From Pseudomonadota bacterium (GTDB taxonomy: Bacteria > Pseudomonadota > Gammaproteobacteria > Burkholderiales > Rhodocyclaceae), in NCBI GenBank assembly GCA_009778425.1, contig WRJU01000250.1, positions 1 through 27,511 on the forward strand: 27,511 nucleotides of DNA, given 5' to 3'. A model generated the notes under the pieces. It saw nothing but the letters and a program-made list of their open reading frames with translations, searched no databases and was not told the origin of the DNA. Each line of letters opens with the position of its first letter. Position 1 is the stretch's first letter. Both the position numbers and the translations under genes were made by a program. Below are positions 8,038 through 16,548 of the stretch, piece by piece.

Positions 8038-10620
8038 GTGCTCGAAACTTACCGTGCCCATGTTGCCGAGCGTGCCGCGCTTGGCATTCCGCCGCTGCCG
8101 TTATCGAAGCAGCAAACTGTCGATCTCATCGCGCTGCTTCAGAACCCTCCTGCCGGTGAGGAAAATTTCCTGGTTGAGCTGCTCACGCACCGGGTACCTG
8201 CCGGAGTGGATGATGCCGCCAAGGTGAAAGCCGAGTTTCTCGCCTGCCTCGCGCGCGGCAGTGAAACCTGCGCGTTGGTGTCCAAGGGACAGGCCACGGA
8301 ATTGCTCGGAACCATGTTGGGCGGTTTCAATGTCAAGCCCTTGATCGAGTTGCTGGCCGACGCCGAGGTGGGGGTCACCGCCGCCGAGGCGCTGAAGAAG
8401 ACCTTGCTGGTTTTCGACTATTTCAATGATGTCGTTGAACTCGCCAACAGCGGCAACGCGAACGCGAAGGCAGTGCTGCAATCCTGGGCGGCCGGTGAAT
8501 GGTTCACCTCGCGCCCTGAAGTGCCCGCGACGCAAAAACTCACTGTGTTCAAGGTAACGGGCGAAACCAATACCGACGACCTTTCCCCCGCGCCGGACGC
8601 CTGGTCGCGGCCCGATATTCCGCTCCACGCGCTCGCCATGCTCAAGAATGCGCGCCCGGGGATCGAGCCTGAAAAACCCGGCGAGCGCGGCCCCGTGAAA
8701 TTTCTCGAAGAACTGCGCGCCAGAGGGAATCTCGTCGCCTACGTGGGCGACGTGGTAGGAACCGGCTCTTCGCGTAAATCGGCGACGAATTCCGTGCTCT
8801 GGTTTACCGGCGAAGACATTCCTTTCGTGCCCAACAAGCGTTTTGGCGGGGTGTGCCTGGGCAACAAGATTGCCCCGATCTTCTTCAATACGATGGAAGA
8901 CGCCGGTGCGTTGCCGATTGAAATCGACGTCAGCAAGATGGGGATGGGCGACGAAATCGAGCTTGCCGTCGACCACGCGAACGCCAAAGTGACGGCGAAG
9001 AAAAATGGCGAAACCATTGCCACGGCCAAGCTCAAGACTCCTGTGATTCTCGATGAAGTACGCGCCGGGGGACGTATCCCCCTCATCATCGGGCGCGCGC
9101 TGACCGCGCGCGCGCGCGAAACGCTGGGCTTGACGCCCTCCACACTTTTCCGTCTGCCGCAAGCGCCTGCAGAGAGCGGCAAGGGTTTTTCTCTCGCACA
9201 GAAGATCGTTGGCCGCGCCTGTGGCCTGCCGGAAGGCAAGGGTATCCGTCCGGGAGCCTACTGCGAACCGAAGATGACCACTGTCGGCTCGCAGGACACG
9301 ACCGGCCCGATGACGCGCGATGAGTTGAAAGACCTCGCCTGCCTCGGCTTCTCCGCCGACATGGTGATGCAGTCCTTCTGCCATACCTGCGCGTACCCGA
9401 AGCCCGTCGACATCAAGACGCACCGCAACCTGCCTGACTTCATCAGCGCGCGTGGTGGCGTGGCGCTGCGCCCCGGCGACGGCGTGATCCACTCCTGGCT
9501 CAACCGTCTGTTGTTGCCGGATACCGTCGGAACTGGCGGCGACTCACACACGCGCTTCCCTATCGGTATCTCGTTCCCGGCGGGTTCCGGCCTCGTTGCC
9601 TTTGCCGCCGCCACCGGCGTAATGCCGCTCGACATGCCCGAATCCGTGCTGGTCAGGTTCAAAGGCCAGATGCGTCCCGGCATCACCCTGCGCGACCTCG
9701 TCAATGCCATTCCGCTCTACGCAATTGGGCAGGGCTTGCTGACGGTCAAGAAGGAAGGCAAGAAAAACGTCTTCTCCGGGCGCATTCTCGAAATCGAAGG
9801 CTTGCCCGACCTCAAGGTCGAACAGGCGTTTGAATTGACCGACGCCTCTGCCGAGCGTTCCGCCGCCGGTTGCACGGTGCGGCTCAACAAGGCGCCAGTC
9901 GTCGAGTACATGAACTCGAACATCGCGCTGATGAAGTGGATGATTGCCAACGGCTACCAGGACGCACGCGCGCTGGAGCGCCGTATCTGCGCAATGGAAG
10001 ACTGGGTTGCCAAGGGAGAACTGATCCAGCCCGATGACGATGCCGAATACGCCGCAGTCATCGAAATCGACCTTGCCGACATTACAGAGCCCATCGTGGC
10101 CTGCCCCAACGATCCTGACGACGTCAAACTGCTCTCCGAAGTTGCGGGCGACAAGATCGACGAAGTGTTCATCGGTTCCTGCATGACCAACATCGGTCAT
10201 TTCCGCGCCGCCGGCAAGGTGCTCGACGGCAAGACCGACCTGCCCGCGCGGCTTTGGATCGCCCCGCCCACCCGGATGGACGCCATGATTCTCAATGAAG
10301 AAGGCTACTACGGCGTACTGGGCCGTACCGGAGCGCGGATGGAAATGCCCGGATGCAGCCTGTGCATGGGCAACCAGGCGCAGATCAGGAAGGGCAGCAC
10401 CGCAATGTCGACTTCCACCCGCAATTTCCCCAACCGCCTTGGGCTGGATACGCGCGTCTACCTCGGCTCCGCCGAACTCGCCGCCGTCTGCGCGCTCCTG
10501 GGCCGGATTCCGACCTCTGAGGAATATCTGGAACAGGTCGCCGTAGTCAACAAGGAAGCGGCGGATATTTACCGCTACATGTGCTTCGACAGGATAGATA
10601 CGTTTTCCAGCGCAGCATGA
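8038..10620 (+). CDS. acnB: Aconitate hydratase B
   Basis: This 860-residue [4Fe-4S] enzyme interconverts citrate and isocitrate in the TCA cycle, and related AcnB proteins also act as RNA-binding sensors when the cluster is lost. The N-terminal HEAT-like domain (about residues 1-160) and the swivel domain precede the catalytic domains, the order specific to AcnB. Cluster cysteines are Cys715 in GSCMTNIGHF and Cys773/Cys776 in MPGCSLCMGN, with the C-x2-C spacing expected. The start is GTG at 8038 with AAAGGAAA upstream. The length is close to that of the E. coli enzyme (865). It stands alone as a transcription unit, with a strong terminator behind it. The long open frame on the opposite strand is a GC-bias shadow. 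Confidence 0.97.
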   Translation: MLETYRAHVAERAALGIPPLPLSKQQTVDLIALLQNPPAGEENFLVELLTHRVPAGVDDAAKVKAEFLACLARGSETCALVSKGQATELLGTMLGGFNVKPLIELLADAEVGVTAAEALKKTLLVFDYFNDVVELANSGNANAKAVLQSWAAGEWFTSRPEVPATQKLTVFKVTGETNTDDLSPAPDAWSRPDIPLHALAMLKNARPGIEPEKPGERGPVKFLEELRARGNLVAYVGDVVGTGSSRKSATNSVLWFTGEDIPFVPNKRFGGVCLGNKIAPIFFNTMEDAGALPIEIDVSKMGMGDEIELAVDHANAKVTAKKNGETIATAKLKTPVILDEVRAGGRIPLIIGRALTARARETLGLTPSTLFRLPQAPAESGKGFSLAQKIVGRACGLPEGKGIRPGAYCEPKMTTVGSQDTTGPMTRDELKDLACLGFSADMVMQSFCHTCAYPKPVDIKTHRNLPDFISARGGVALRPGDGVIHSWLNRLLLPDTVGTGGDSHTRFPIGISFPAGSGLVAFAAATGVMPLDMPESVLVRFKGQMRPGITLRDLVNAIPLYAIGQGLLTVKKEGKKNVFSGRILEIEGLPDLKVEQAFELTDASAERSAAGCTVRLNKAPVVEYMNSNIALMKWMIANGYQDARALERRICAMEDWVAKGELIQPDDDAEYAAVIEIDLADITEPIVACPNDPDDVKLLSEVAGDKIDEVFIGSCMTNIGHFRAAGKVLDGKTDLPARLWIAPPTRMDAMILNEEGYYGVLGRTGARMEMPGCSLCMGNQAQIRKGSTAMSTSTRNFPNRLGLDTRVYLGSAELAAVCALLGRIPTSEEYLEQVAVVNKEAADIYRYMCFDRIDTFSSAA

Positions 10621-10626
10621 CGTTCA

Positions 10627-10660
10627 AACCCAGGCCGACCCTTGAGCGTCGGCCTGGGTT
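10627..10660 (+). terminator. Strong hairpin just after acnB
   Basis: A perfect 13-bp stem (AACCCAGGCCGAC paired with GTCGGCCTGGGTT) has an 8-base loop and begins seven bases after the acnB stop. There is no T-run, so it may protect the mRNA 3' end or assist the terminator that follows. Confidence 0.6.
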
Positions 10661-10675
10661 CATGAAGGCGAAGCC

Positions 10676-10717
10676 AGGGGTTGCGGTTGATATTTATGCC
10701 GCAACCCCTTTTATTTT
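10676..10717 (+). terminator. Rho-independent terminator of acnB
   Basis: An 11-bp stem (AGGGGTTGCGG paired with CCGCAACCCCT) with a 12-base AT-rich loop is followed by TTTATTTT. This is a standard intrinsic terminator for the plus strand. Confidence 0.85.
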
Positions 10718-11052
10718 GGTCAGAGACAGCTTTCATCATAAATAAACAAAATCGTGACATTTTCAGCGTTAGGGCTTGCTTACTATTTCACATTCGCCTG
10801 TACTTTCAACTTTTAGAATATATTGTTTCATATACTATAGAGGTATTCGATGACGATGAAAATTGTGTTTATTATTAATGCAGTAATTAAAATTGCTGAT
10901 ATGAGTACGTGAAACAATTCCATTTTTCAACATTAAAAAAATTGCTATATCGACCTGTATGAGCGTCATCGTGCAGAAGCAAATGCAACAACAAATCTCA
11001 TGGCGGATGCCCAGAGAAAGAACAATCCAACCACATTTTGGAGAAAATAAAA
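10718..11052. other. AT-rich stretch without a recognised gene
   Basis: This 335-base region is markedly AT-rich. No family-like coding sequence is visible on either strand. It may hold promoter elements for the small gene at 11053. The only translatable piece with a ribosome-binding site is a 20-codon frame, listed separately. Confidence 0.5.
10850..10912 (+). CDS. Possible 20-residue hydrophobic peptide
   Basis: An ATG at 10850 opens a 20-codon frame with a hydrophobic centre (KIVFIINAVIKIA). AGAGG lies six bases upstream. The size, AT-rich setting and lack of any known relative make this speculative. It could be a leader peptide or chance. Confidence 0.2.
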   Translation: MTMKIVFIINAVIKIADMST

Positions 11053-11241
11053 ATGCTTCATACCCCAACCGATCCAGATGTTGAAGAGTCAGGTTGCAAC
11101 TCCCCTCCCCCTCCATCCACTAATTCGCTTACGCATCAACCAGGCTATCTCGTGCGTTCCAATTTGCCCGGACTGAGCCTGGAGATTGAGAACCCTGACA
11201 CGGAACTCCCGGTGGTAAGTTTCGATTTCGAGATGGACTGA
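11053..11241 (+). CDS. Small acidic protein of unknown function
   Basis: The 62-residue frame starts at an ATG with GGAG nine bases upstream. It has an acidic N-terminus with one Cys (residue 15), a four-proline run, and an acidic C-terminus ending VVSFDFEMD. It carries no signal peptide or membrane segment and resembles no family I know. The following bidirectional terminator ends the unit 35 bases later, so it looks like a monocistronic small gene. The short, polar, Cys- and Pro-containing layout would also fit a peptide precursor, but no modification genes are adjacent. It could also be a chance open frame. Confidence 0.45.
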   Translation: MLHTPTDPDVEESGCNSPPPPSTNSLTHQPGYLVRSNLPGLSLEIENPDTELPVVSFDFEMD

Positions 11242-11275
11242 ACCCTGCCGGGAAAGCCCTGTTGCGCGTACAGGC

Positions 11276-11310
11276 AAAAAAAACCAAGCCCGAATCCAGG
11301 CTTGGCTTTT
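11276..11310. terminator. Bidirectional terminator between the small gene and satP-like gene
   Basis: A 7-bp stem, CCAAGCC paired with GGCTTGG, has an 8-base loop. The plus strand side is followed by CTTTT. On the minus strand it is followed by eight Ts, making a strong end for the converging transporter gene. Confidence 0.8.
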
Positions 11311-11329
11311 CTCGTTGTTTTGAAGAGCC

Positions 11330-11944
11330 TCAGGCTTTCTTCACCCAGCCCATTGGCTTGCCAAGAGGCAGAATTTGACGGTTAAAGAAGGTATTCAGAA
11401 AGATTGCGCCGGAGGCGTAGAAGCCCAATATGGAAATCAGAAATTCCGACCATCCTGCGATAGGTCCGAAGAATTCTTTATTGATCCCAAGCAATTGCAA
11501 TCCGAGCGAACCGAGAAGCACGACAATCAGCGCCAGAATCACGCCAAATACCTTGTTTGCCTCGAAAGCTGCCACCGTAATGAAAACGGAAAAGATCATA
11601 TAGCCAAAGCATGCATATCCGAATTGACTGACATCGACTTTTCCCGGATCGATTCCAAAAAAGCCATTTGTAATGGCCCAAATAAACGCGACCGCCATCC
11701 AGAAGAGGCCAAAAGCACCCAACACAATTGCGCCGAAATAACTATTGCGCTTATAGTCAATGGCTGCTGCCCATAGTTGGGCAAAGGAACCGAGACAAAG
11801 CGCCCAAGGCATCACCAAAGTGGTATCGTGTGACGTCCAGCCCAGTTTGCTGGACGAGGCAACAAATGTAATGAGAGACAGGCCAAATACACCCAATGCG
11901 GTTGCATCTGCCGAGACGATTTTGGTTTCTTGAACTTGAGACAT
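11330..11944 (-). CDS. SatP/YaaH-like acetate/succinate transporter (AceTr family)
   Basis: The 204-residue inner-membrane protein has six hydrophobic segments, as in the GPR1/FUN34/YaaH family of acetate and succinate importers. The family-like GAFGLFW motif in segment 3 and the GFYASGAIFLN motif in segment 6 support this. The N-terminal signature (normally NPAPLGL) is altered to DATALGVFG here, so the substrate may differ. The start at 11944 is chosen for GGAGG eight bases upstream; a longer frame to 12013 has no ribosome-binding site. It is a single gene with its own terminator. Neighbouring acetate and TCA genes (acnB, actP) fit a role in short-chain carboxylate uptake. Confidence 0.8.
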   Translation of the reverse strand: MSQVQETKIVSADATALGVFGLSLITFVASSSKLGWTSHDTTLVMPWALCLGSFAQLWAAAIDYKRNSYFGAIVLGAFGLFWMAVAFIWAITNGFFGIDPGKVDVSQFGYACFGYMIFSVFITVAAFEANKVFGVILALIVVLLGSLGLQLLGINKEFFGPIAGWSEFLISILGFYASGAIFLNTFFNRQILPLGKPMGWVKKA

Positions 11945-12204
11945 GTTGAGTCCTCCATTATGCTTTCGGAACGAGACCCTCACCGACCGAACCGTTACAT
12001 GCCGGAATCCCATGTCTAAGATTGATCGACTGAGACTTTTAGCCTAGCACGAGCAACGGGTTTTGTGAACGGAGCGGATTTGCGTGCTTGTCCAGCCGCT
12101 CAGGGCGTTTCACCCCGTGGGGGAAAGTGCCTCCGGCGCACGGTGTTACCGGATTTGCATTAAACTTGAACCTTGCTATCGATGCCTGTTTTCCCATCCG
12201 TGCC

Positions 12205-12996
12205 GTGAATGACCTGGTAAACGATTCCGTGCCGCTTGCCGCGCGCGGGTTCCTGCTGGCCTTGGTTGTATGCCTGCATGCCGTCGGCGCGGCGACATTC
12301 TCACGCCTGTCCGAACCCATGCGGCACAGTGAAGAGCCAATAATCTTGCGGGCAAGCTGGATCGAGGATGCACCCTCCGCTCCTTCGCCATCGCCTGACG
12401 TACAGCCTATAGAGCCGCTTCCCGCCGCGCATCCGGCTGTGCCTCCGAGGCGCTCCGTGCAGGAGCCGGAACATCGGACACCCCCAGAGGTTCTGGCATC
12501 ATCGCAAGCACAGGTGGCGGCGGTACAATCCGCGCCTGCTCCGACAGTCGTGGATACCGCTCCAGCCGTTCCGAATAATTCGGGTAATTTGAATGATCCA
12601 ATACCGAGCCCGCGCATCGACATTTCCGCCGCTGTGGCAGCAATGGCAGCAGACGGGACGATTGATGGAGAGGGGGAAAACAGGGGCGGGGGAGGAAGTC
12701 GGGACAGGGATTATGTCGGCCCCGACTTCAACGTGAGTTATCTTTCCAATCCGAAGCCGGAATACCCGTCCCGGTCGCGCCGCCTGCGCGAACAGGGTTT
12801 GGTGAAGCTGCGCGTCCATGTCACCGAGGAAGGGCGCGCGGACGAGGTGACGCTGCACACGAGCAGCGGCTTTGATCTGTTGGATCAGTCGGCGCTCGAC
12901 GCCGTGCGGCGCTGGCGGTTCCGACCGGCGCGGCGTGGCGGGACGCCTGTTGCAGGTTGGGTGGTCGTGCCGCTTCGGTTTGAATTACAAGATTGA
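12205..12996 (+). CDS. TonB-type energy transducer
   Basis: This protein of about 263 residues carries one N-terminal membrane segment (ARGFLLALVVCLHAVGAATF), a long proline-rich periplasmic linker (about residues 40-130), and a C-terminal TonB domain (about 180-263). The TonB domain shows PEYPSRSRRLREQGLVKLRV and SALDAVRRWRFRPAR. TonB couples the inner-membrane proton gradient to outer-membrane receptors. No in-frame ATG precedes the membrane segment. GTG at 12205 is my choice; GTG at 12229 or an upstream TTG (12088, 12166) are possible. The stop codon overlaps the exbB start (TGATG), so the three genes form one operon. No receptor gene is adjacent, so the transported substrate cannot be inferred. 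Confidence 0.85.
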   Translation: MNDLVNDSVPLAARGFLLALVVCLHAVGAATFSRLSEPMRHSEEPIILRASWIEDAPSAPSPSPDVQPIEPLPAAHPAVPPRRSVQEPEHRTPPEVLASSQAQVAAVQSAPAPTVVDTAPAVPNNSGNLNDPIPSPRIDISAAVAAMAADGTIDGEGENRGGGGSRDRDYVGPDFNVSYLSNPKPEYPSRSRRLREQGLVKLRVHVTEEGRADEVTLHTSSGFDLLDQSALDAVRRWRFRPARRGGTPVAGWVVVPLRFELQD

Positions 12997-13814
12997 TGGT
13001 CATGGTAAGCAATATGTCTGAATCTTTCGTGAGCCTGGCTCATTTCCTGTCGCAGACGGATACCGTCGGCCTTTGCGTTTTGGCGATCTTGACGGCGATG
13101 TCGCTCCTGTCGTGGTATCTGATCGCGTCCAGGCTGTGGCGTTACGCAGCGATTCGCGCGCGAAGCCGTGCGTTCATCGCGGGTTTCCGGCGGCGGGTAC
13201 GCCAGCCCGTTGACGCGGAGCGCCTACGGATTGCCACGGGCGGGAACAACCCTTACGCCCGGCTTTTGGGTGAAGGGCTCCAGGCTTGCCAATCCCTGCG
13301 GGAAGCGGGAAGGGACAGTGCCCGGAAAACGGATGGAGCGGGTTTCGAGATTGCTTCGCCCGACGATTACGTCAGCGCCGCACTGGCGCACGGCGTCGCC
13401 GGGGAAGCGCGCCGCCTGGAAAGCGGCATGACGCCGTTGGCCTCCATTGCCTCAACGGCTCCGTTCGTGGGGCTGTTTGGTACGGTTTGGGGCATTTTCC
13501 ATGCCTTGCAGGGCATTGCGCTCTCGGCGCAGGTAAGCCTCGATAAAGTGGCGGGCCCGGTTGGCGAGGCGCTCATCATGACCGCCTACGGCCTGTTCGT
13601 CTCCATTCCCGCCTTGCTGGCCTACAACGCTTTTACGCGCCTGAACCGCAATTTGACTGGGGAACTGGAACGTTTCGCGCATACGGTATTCGGCCTGTTG
13701 GGCTTGGGATTGTCCGTAGGCGGCACATCCCCGGACGAGCCGCAGGTCGTCGAGCTTCCCACTGTGGCGGCGCGGGCAGATGCAAGCAAAGCGAAAGCGG
13801 AAGGAGCGCACTGA
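12996..13814 (+). CDS. exbB: ExbB-type proton-channel subunit
   Basis: The 272-residue inner-membrane protein of the MotA/TolQ/ExbB family has a first membrane segment near residues 20-40, a cytoplasmic region with ARLLGEGL, and the conserved core from about 140 to 220. The core shows LASIASTAPFVGLFGTVWGI and GEALIMTAYGLFVSIPALL. It forms the pentameric channel with ExbD that drives TonB. The first ATG (12996) overlaps the tonB stop; ATGs at 13002 and 13014 are alternatives. It is followed after 3 bases by exbD. Confidence 0.93.
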   Translation: MVMVSNMSESFVSLAHFLSQTDTVGLCVLAILTAMSLLSWYLIASRLWRYAAIRARSRAFIAGFRRRVRQPVDAERLRIATGGNNPYARLLGEGLQACQSLREAGRDSARKTDGAGFEIASPDDYVSAALAHGVAGEARRLESGMTPLASIASTAPFVGLFGTVWGIFHALQGIALSAQVSLDKVAGPVGEALIMTAYGLFVSIPALLAYNAFTRLNRNLTGELERFAHTVFGLLGLGLSVGGTSPDEPQVVELPTVAARADASKAKAEGAH

Positions 13815-13817
13815 AAC

Positions 13818-14228
13818 ATGGCTTTTCATCCCCGGATCGGGCACGACGCGCTACGAGCGGAAATCAATATGATCCCGCTCATCGACGTGATGCTGGTGTT
13901 GCTCGTCATCTTCATCATCGCCGCGCCGCTTCTGACCCATGCCGTCAAGATCGACCTGCCCATGGCCAACAGCGCTGTGGTAGATATGAAGCCGGAGACT
14001 ATCCAGCTTGGCATCAAGGCCGATGGGCAATTTTTCTGGAACGGCGACCCCATCGAAGAGGCCAGGCTGGAACCCCTGATGCGGGAAGCGGGCAAACGCG
14101 CGCCGCCCCCGGAACTTCATCTCCAGGTCGACGCGGCCACGCCTTACGAATTCGTGGCACGCACAATGGCGTTGGCATCCCGCGCGGGGCTGGAAAAAAT
14201 CGGTTTCGTCAGCAAGCCGGAAGAATGA
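13818..14228 (+). CDS. exbD: ExbD-type proton-channel subunit
   Basis: The 136-residue protein has one N-terminal membrane helix with the signature NMIPLIDVML; Asp23 corresponds to the protonatable Asp25 of E. coli ExbD. A periplasmic domain follows (about residues 45-136). GGAAGGAG 12 bases upstream supports the ATG. It is the last gene of the tonB-exbB-exbD operon. Confidence 0.95.
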   Translation: MAFHPRIGHDALRAEINMIPLIDVMLVLLVIFIIAAPLLTHAVKIDLPMANSAVVDMKPETIQLGIKADGQFFWNGDPIEEARLEPLMREAGKRAPPPELHLQVDAATPYEFVARTMALASRAGLEKIGFVSKPEE

Positions 14229-14331
14229 AGCCCGTCGCATTCATGCCGTGAGGGATTCCATGAACAAGCCGAGAGTTTTCGGCACGGGTCTGCCCTCATG
14301 TTGTTGTGCTTCACTTTATTTGCTGTGACCA

Positions 14332-14365
14332 GCGCACAGCGGGACTTGCACCCGCAGGTGTGCGC
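14332..14365 (-). other. tRNA-minihelix-like hairpin
   Basis: Read on the minus strand, a 7-bp stem (GCGCACA paired with TGTGCGC) encloses a 3-base bulge (CCT) and a 5-bp stem with a 7-base loop (GCGGG-TGCAAGT-CCCGC). The inner hairpin directly abuts the 3' side of the outer stem, which is the geometry of a tRNA T-arm stacked on its acceptor stem. GGTGCAAGTCC-like hairpins also occur in group II introns. No full tRNA or intron is present. It lies between exbD and the terminator at 14391. Confidence 0.45.
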
Positions 14366-14390
14366 CCATGCCGAGTACACCGAACAAAAT

Positions 14391-14416
14391 AAAAGTCGCC
14401 CCGAGGGGCGACTTTT
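14391..14416. terminator. Bidirectional terminator between exbD and actP
   Basis: A perfect 12-bp stem (AAAAGTCGCCCC paired with GGGGCGACTTTT) has a 2-base GA gap at its centre. A/T tails on both sides serve the two convergent units. Confidence 0.85.
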
Positions 14417-14485
14417 ATTTGATACAACAGCTTAAGCCTGAGACAGGCCCGTGCCGGCTTGCGCCGACAGGCGGGCATGCCTGGT

Positions 14486-16192
14486 TCAATGTGACGCCGC
14501 TTTGAAAGCGCCCAGCCCGGTTTCCGAACGGACTTTCTGATCGTCAAACGCTTCCTGCTCTTTCTGCGCCTGGGCGCTGCGATCAAGCAGCGAAATAATC
14601 CAGATGCTCAAGAACGCCAGAGGCATCGAGAAGATGGCCGGCGAAGCGTAGGGGAACGGCGCACTGCCTTTGGGGTAGCCCAGGGTGGCTTCCCAGACGG
14701 CCGGGGACAGCACCGTCATCACCAGCGCCGAGATCAGGCCGACGAAGCCGCCGGTGACTGCGCCTCTGGTCGTGCATCCCTTCCAGATGATCGAAAGGAA
14801 CAAGGCCGGGAAGTTAGCCGAGGCCGCGATGGCGAAAGCCAGCCCCACCATGAAGGCGACGTTCTGTTTTTCAAACACGATGCCAAGAAAGATTGCGATG
14901 ACGGCAAGACAAATGGTAGTTATCTTGGAAATCCGCAATTCGTCCTGTGACGTGGCTTTGCCTTTCTTGATCGCAGAGGCGTACAGATCGTGGGACACCG
15001 CCGAGGCGCCGGAAAGCGTCAGCCCCGCCACCACGGCAAGAATCGTCGCAAAAGCAACCGCCGACATGAAGCCGAGGAAGGCATTGCCGCCGACCGCGTT
15101 GGCCAGATGAACTGCCGCCATGTTGGCGCCGCCGCGCAACGCGCCGTCCGCATCGAGGAAGTCGGGATTGGCGCTGACGAAAACGATGGCGCCGAAGCCG
15201 ATGATGAACGTCAACAAGTAGAAATAGCCGATCCAGGTCGTTGCCCACATCACGCTCTTTCTTGCCTCTTTGGCATTAGGCACGGTGAAGAAGCGCATCA
15301 AAATGTGCGGTAGGCCAGCCGTACCGAACATCAGCGCTATCCCGAGGGAAATCCCGGAAATCGGGTTGGTGACGAATCCACCCGGCCCCATGGTCGAGGT
15401 GCTCTTTTTGACGTCAATTGCAGCCGCAAAAAGTTTCTCGGGATTGAAACCGTAATGCCACATCACCATGAACGCCATGAAGGAGGCACCGCCTAGCAGC
15501 ATGCACGCCTTGACGATTTGCACCCAGGTCGTTGCGGTCATTCCTCCAAAGATCACGTAAACCATCATCAGCACGCCAACGATGATGACCGCGTAGATGT
15601 AGTCCAGACCGAAGAGCAGTTTGATGAGCTGTCCCGCCCCCACCATTTGCGCAATCAGATAGAACAACACTACCACCAACGTTCCGGCAGCCGCGAAGAC
15701 CCGAACAGGAGTCTGATTGAAGCGGTGGGCCAGCACATCGGCAAAGGTAAACCGTCCCAGGTTGCGCAAGCGTTCCGCGATCAGGAAGGTAATGATCGGC
15801 CAGCCTACCTGAAAGCCGATGGCGTAGATCAAACCATCGAAGCCGGACGCCATGACCATCGCGGAAATCCCCAGGAAGGACGCGGCCGACATGTAGTCGC
15901 CACCGATGGCCAATCCGTTCTGGAAGCCGGTGATGCCGCCACCTGCTGTATAGAAATCCGCTGCCGAACGGGTGCGTGATGCAGCCCATTTGGTAATCCA
16001 CAGCGTCATCCCAACGAACAAAACGAACATGCCGATGGCCGTCCAGTTGGTCGGCTGTTTTTGTGTTTCACCAATGGTTCCTGCAGCCCAACTCAGTCCG
16101 GGCAGAACCGCAGCAGACAAAGCGACTGCACTTGATCGGATTGCCGTAAAGGCTTTCGCTTGTCGTGAAACTCTTTGCTGCGTTGCTCTCAT
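14486..16192 (-). CDS. actP: Cation/acetate symporter
   Basis: The 568-residue inner-membrane protein of the sodium:solute symporter family takes up acetate and related small carboxylates. Thirteen or so hydrophobic segments follow an N-terminal signal-like segment (AVALSAAVLPGLSWA). Family features include RTRSAADFYTAGGGITGFQNG, GGDYMSAASFLG and GTAGLPHILMRFF. The C-terminal tail (about residues 535-568) is polar. The ATG overlaps the yjcH stop codon (ATGA), so the two are translationally coupled, as in E. coli yjcH-actP. The usual partner acs (acetyl-CoA synthetase) is not adjacent. Confidence 0.95.
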   Translation of the reverse strand: MRATQQRVSRQAKAFTAIRSSAVALSAAVLPGLSWAAGTIGETQKQPTNWTAIGMFVLFVGMTLWITKWAASRTRSAADFYTAGGGITGFQNGLAIGGDYMSAASFLGISAMVMASGFDGLIYAIGFQVGWPIITFLIAERLRNLGRFTFADVLAHRFNQTPVRVFAAAGTLVVVLFYLIAQMVGAGQLIKLLFGLDYIYAVIIVGVLMMVYVIFGGMTATTWVQIVKACMLLGGASFMAFMVMWHYGFNPEKLFAAAIDVKKSTSTMGPGGFVTNPISGISLGIALMFGTAGLPHILMRFFTVPNAKEARKSVMWATTWIGYFYLLTFIIGFGAIVFVSANPDFLDADGALRGGANMAAVHLANAVGGNAFLGFMSAVAFATILAVVAGLTLSGASAVSHDLYASAIKKGKATSQDELRISKITTICLAVIAIFLGIVFEKQNVAFMVGLAFAIAASANFPALFLSIIWKGCTTRGAVTGGFVGLISALVMTVLSPAVWEATLGYPKGSAPFPYASPAIFSMPLAFLSIWIISLLDRSAQAQKEQEAFDDQKVRSETGLGAFKAASH

Positions 16193-16503
16193 GACTGCAC
16201 CTCTTTCTCAAGAATTTCCTCCACCATGCGGTCAAAACCACGATTGGCCTTGCGAACGTAAATCGCGGTTACAACAATCGTCAGCAGGATGACGCCGAAT
16301 CCCGCAGGGATTCCCCAAGTCGTAATCCACCCCTCTGCAATCGGTGTTGCAAACAAGGATTTATCGAAAGCGACAACCAGGATAAACCCGTAGTAAGCCA
16401 GGCACACCAGGACCGTCAGCCACCAACCCAAAGCGCTACGCGTTTTTATCAAACGCTGATATTGTGGATTCTGCTGAATCCGTTGAGTTAATTCTGATGC
16501 CAT
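16189..16503 (-). CDS. yjcH: DUF485 membrane protein YjcH
   Basis: The 104-residue protein has a polar N-terminus (ASELTQRIQQNPQYQRLIKTR), two membrane segments (about residues 28-50 and 63-83) and a charged C-terminus. These match the DUF485 proteins found before actP in many proteobacteria, where a role in assembly or activity of the acetate permease is assumed. GGAGGG five bases before the ATG at 16503 fixes the start; the longer frame to 16572 has no such site. Stop and actP start overlap. Confidence 0.93.
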   Translation of the reverse strand: MASELTQRIQQNPQYQRLIKTRSALGWWLTVLVCLAYYGFILVVAFDKSLFATPIAEGWITTWGIPAGFGVILLTIVVTAIYVRKANRGFDRMVEEILEKEVQS

Positions 16504-16548
16504 CAGTTCCCTCCTTATCATTGATGGGTTAACCCGAAAATAGATTAA

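Noticed and set aside
8101..9492. 463-codon open frame antisense to acnB
   Set aside because: It lies opposite a clear aconitase frame with all catalytic motifs, and its sequence is of the Arg/Gly/His-rich type that GC-rich third positions produce.
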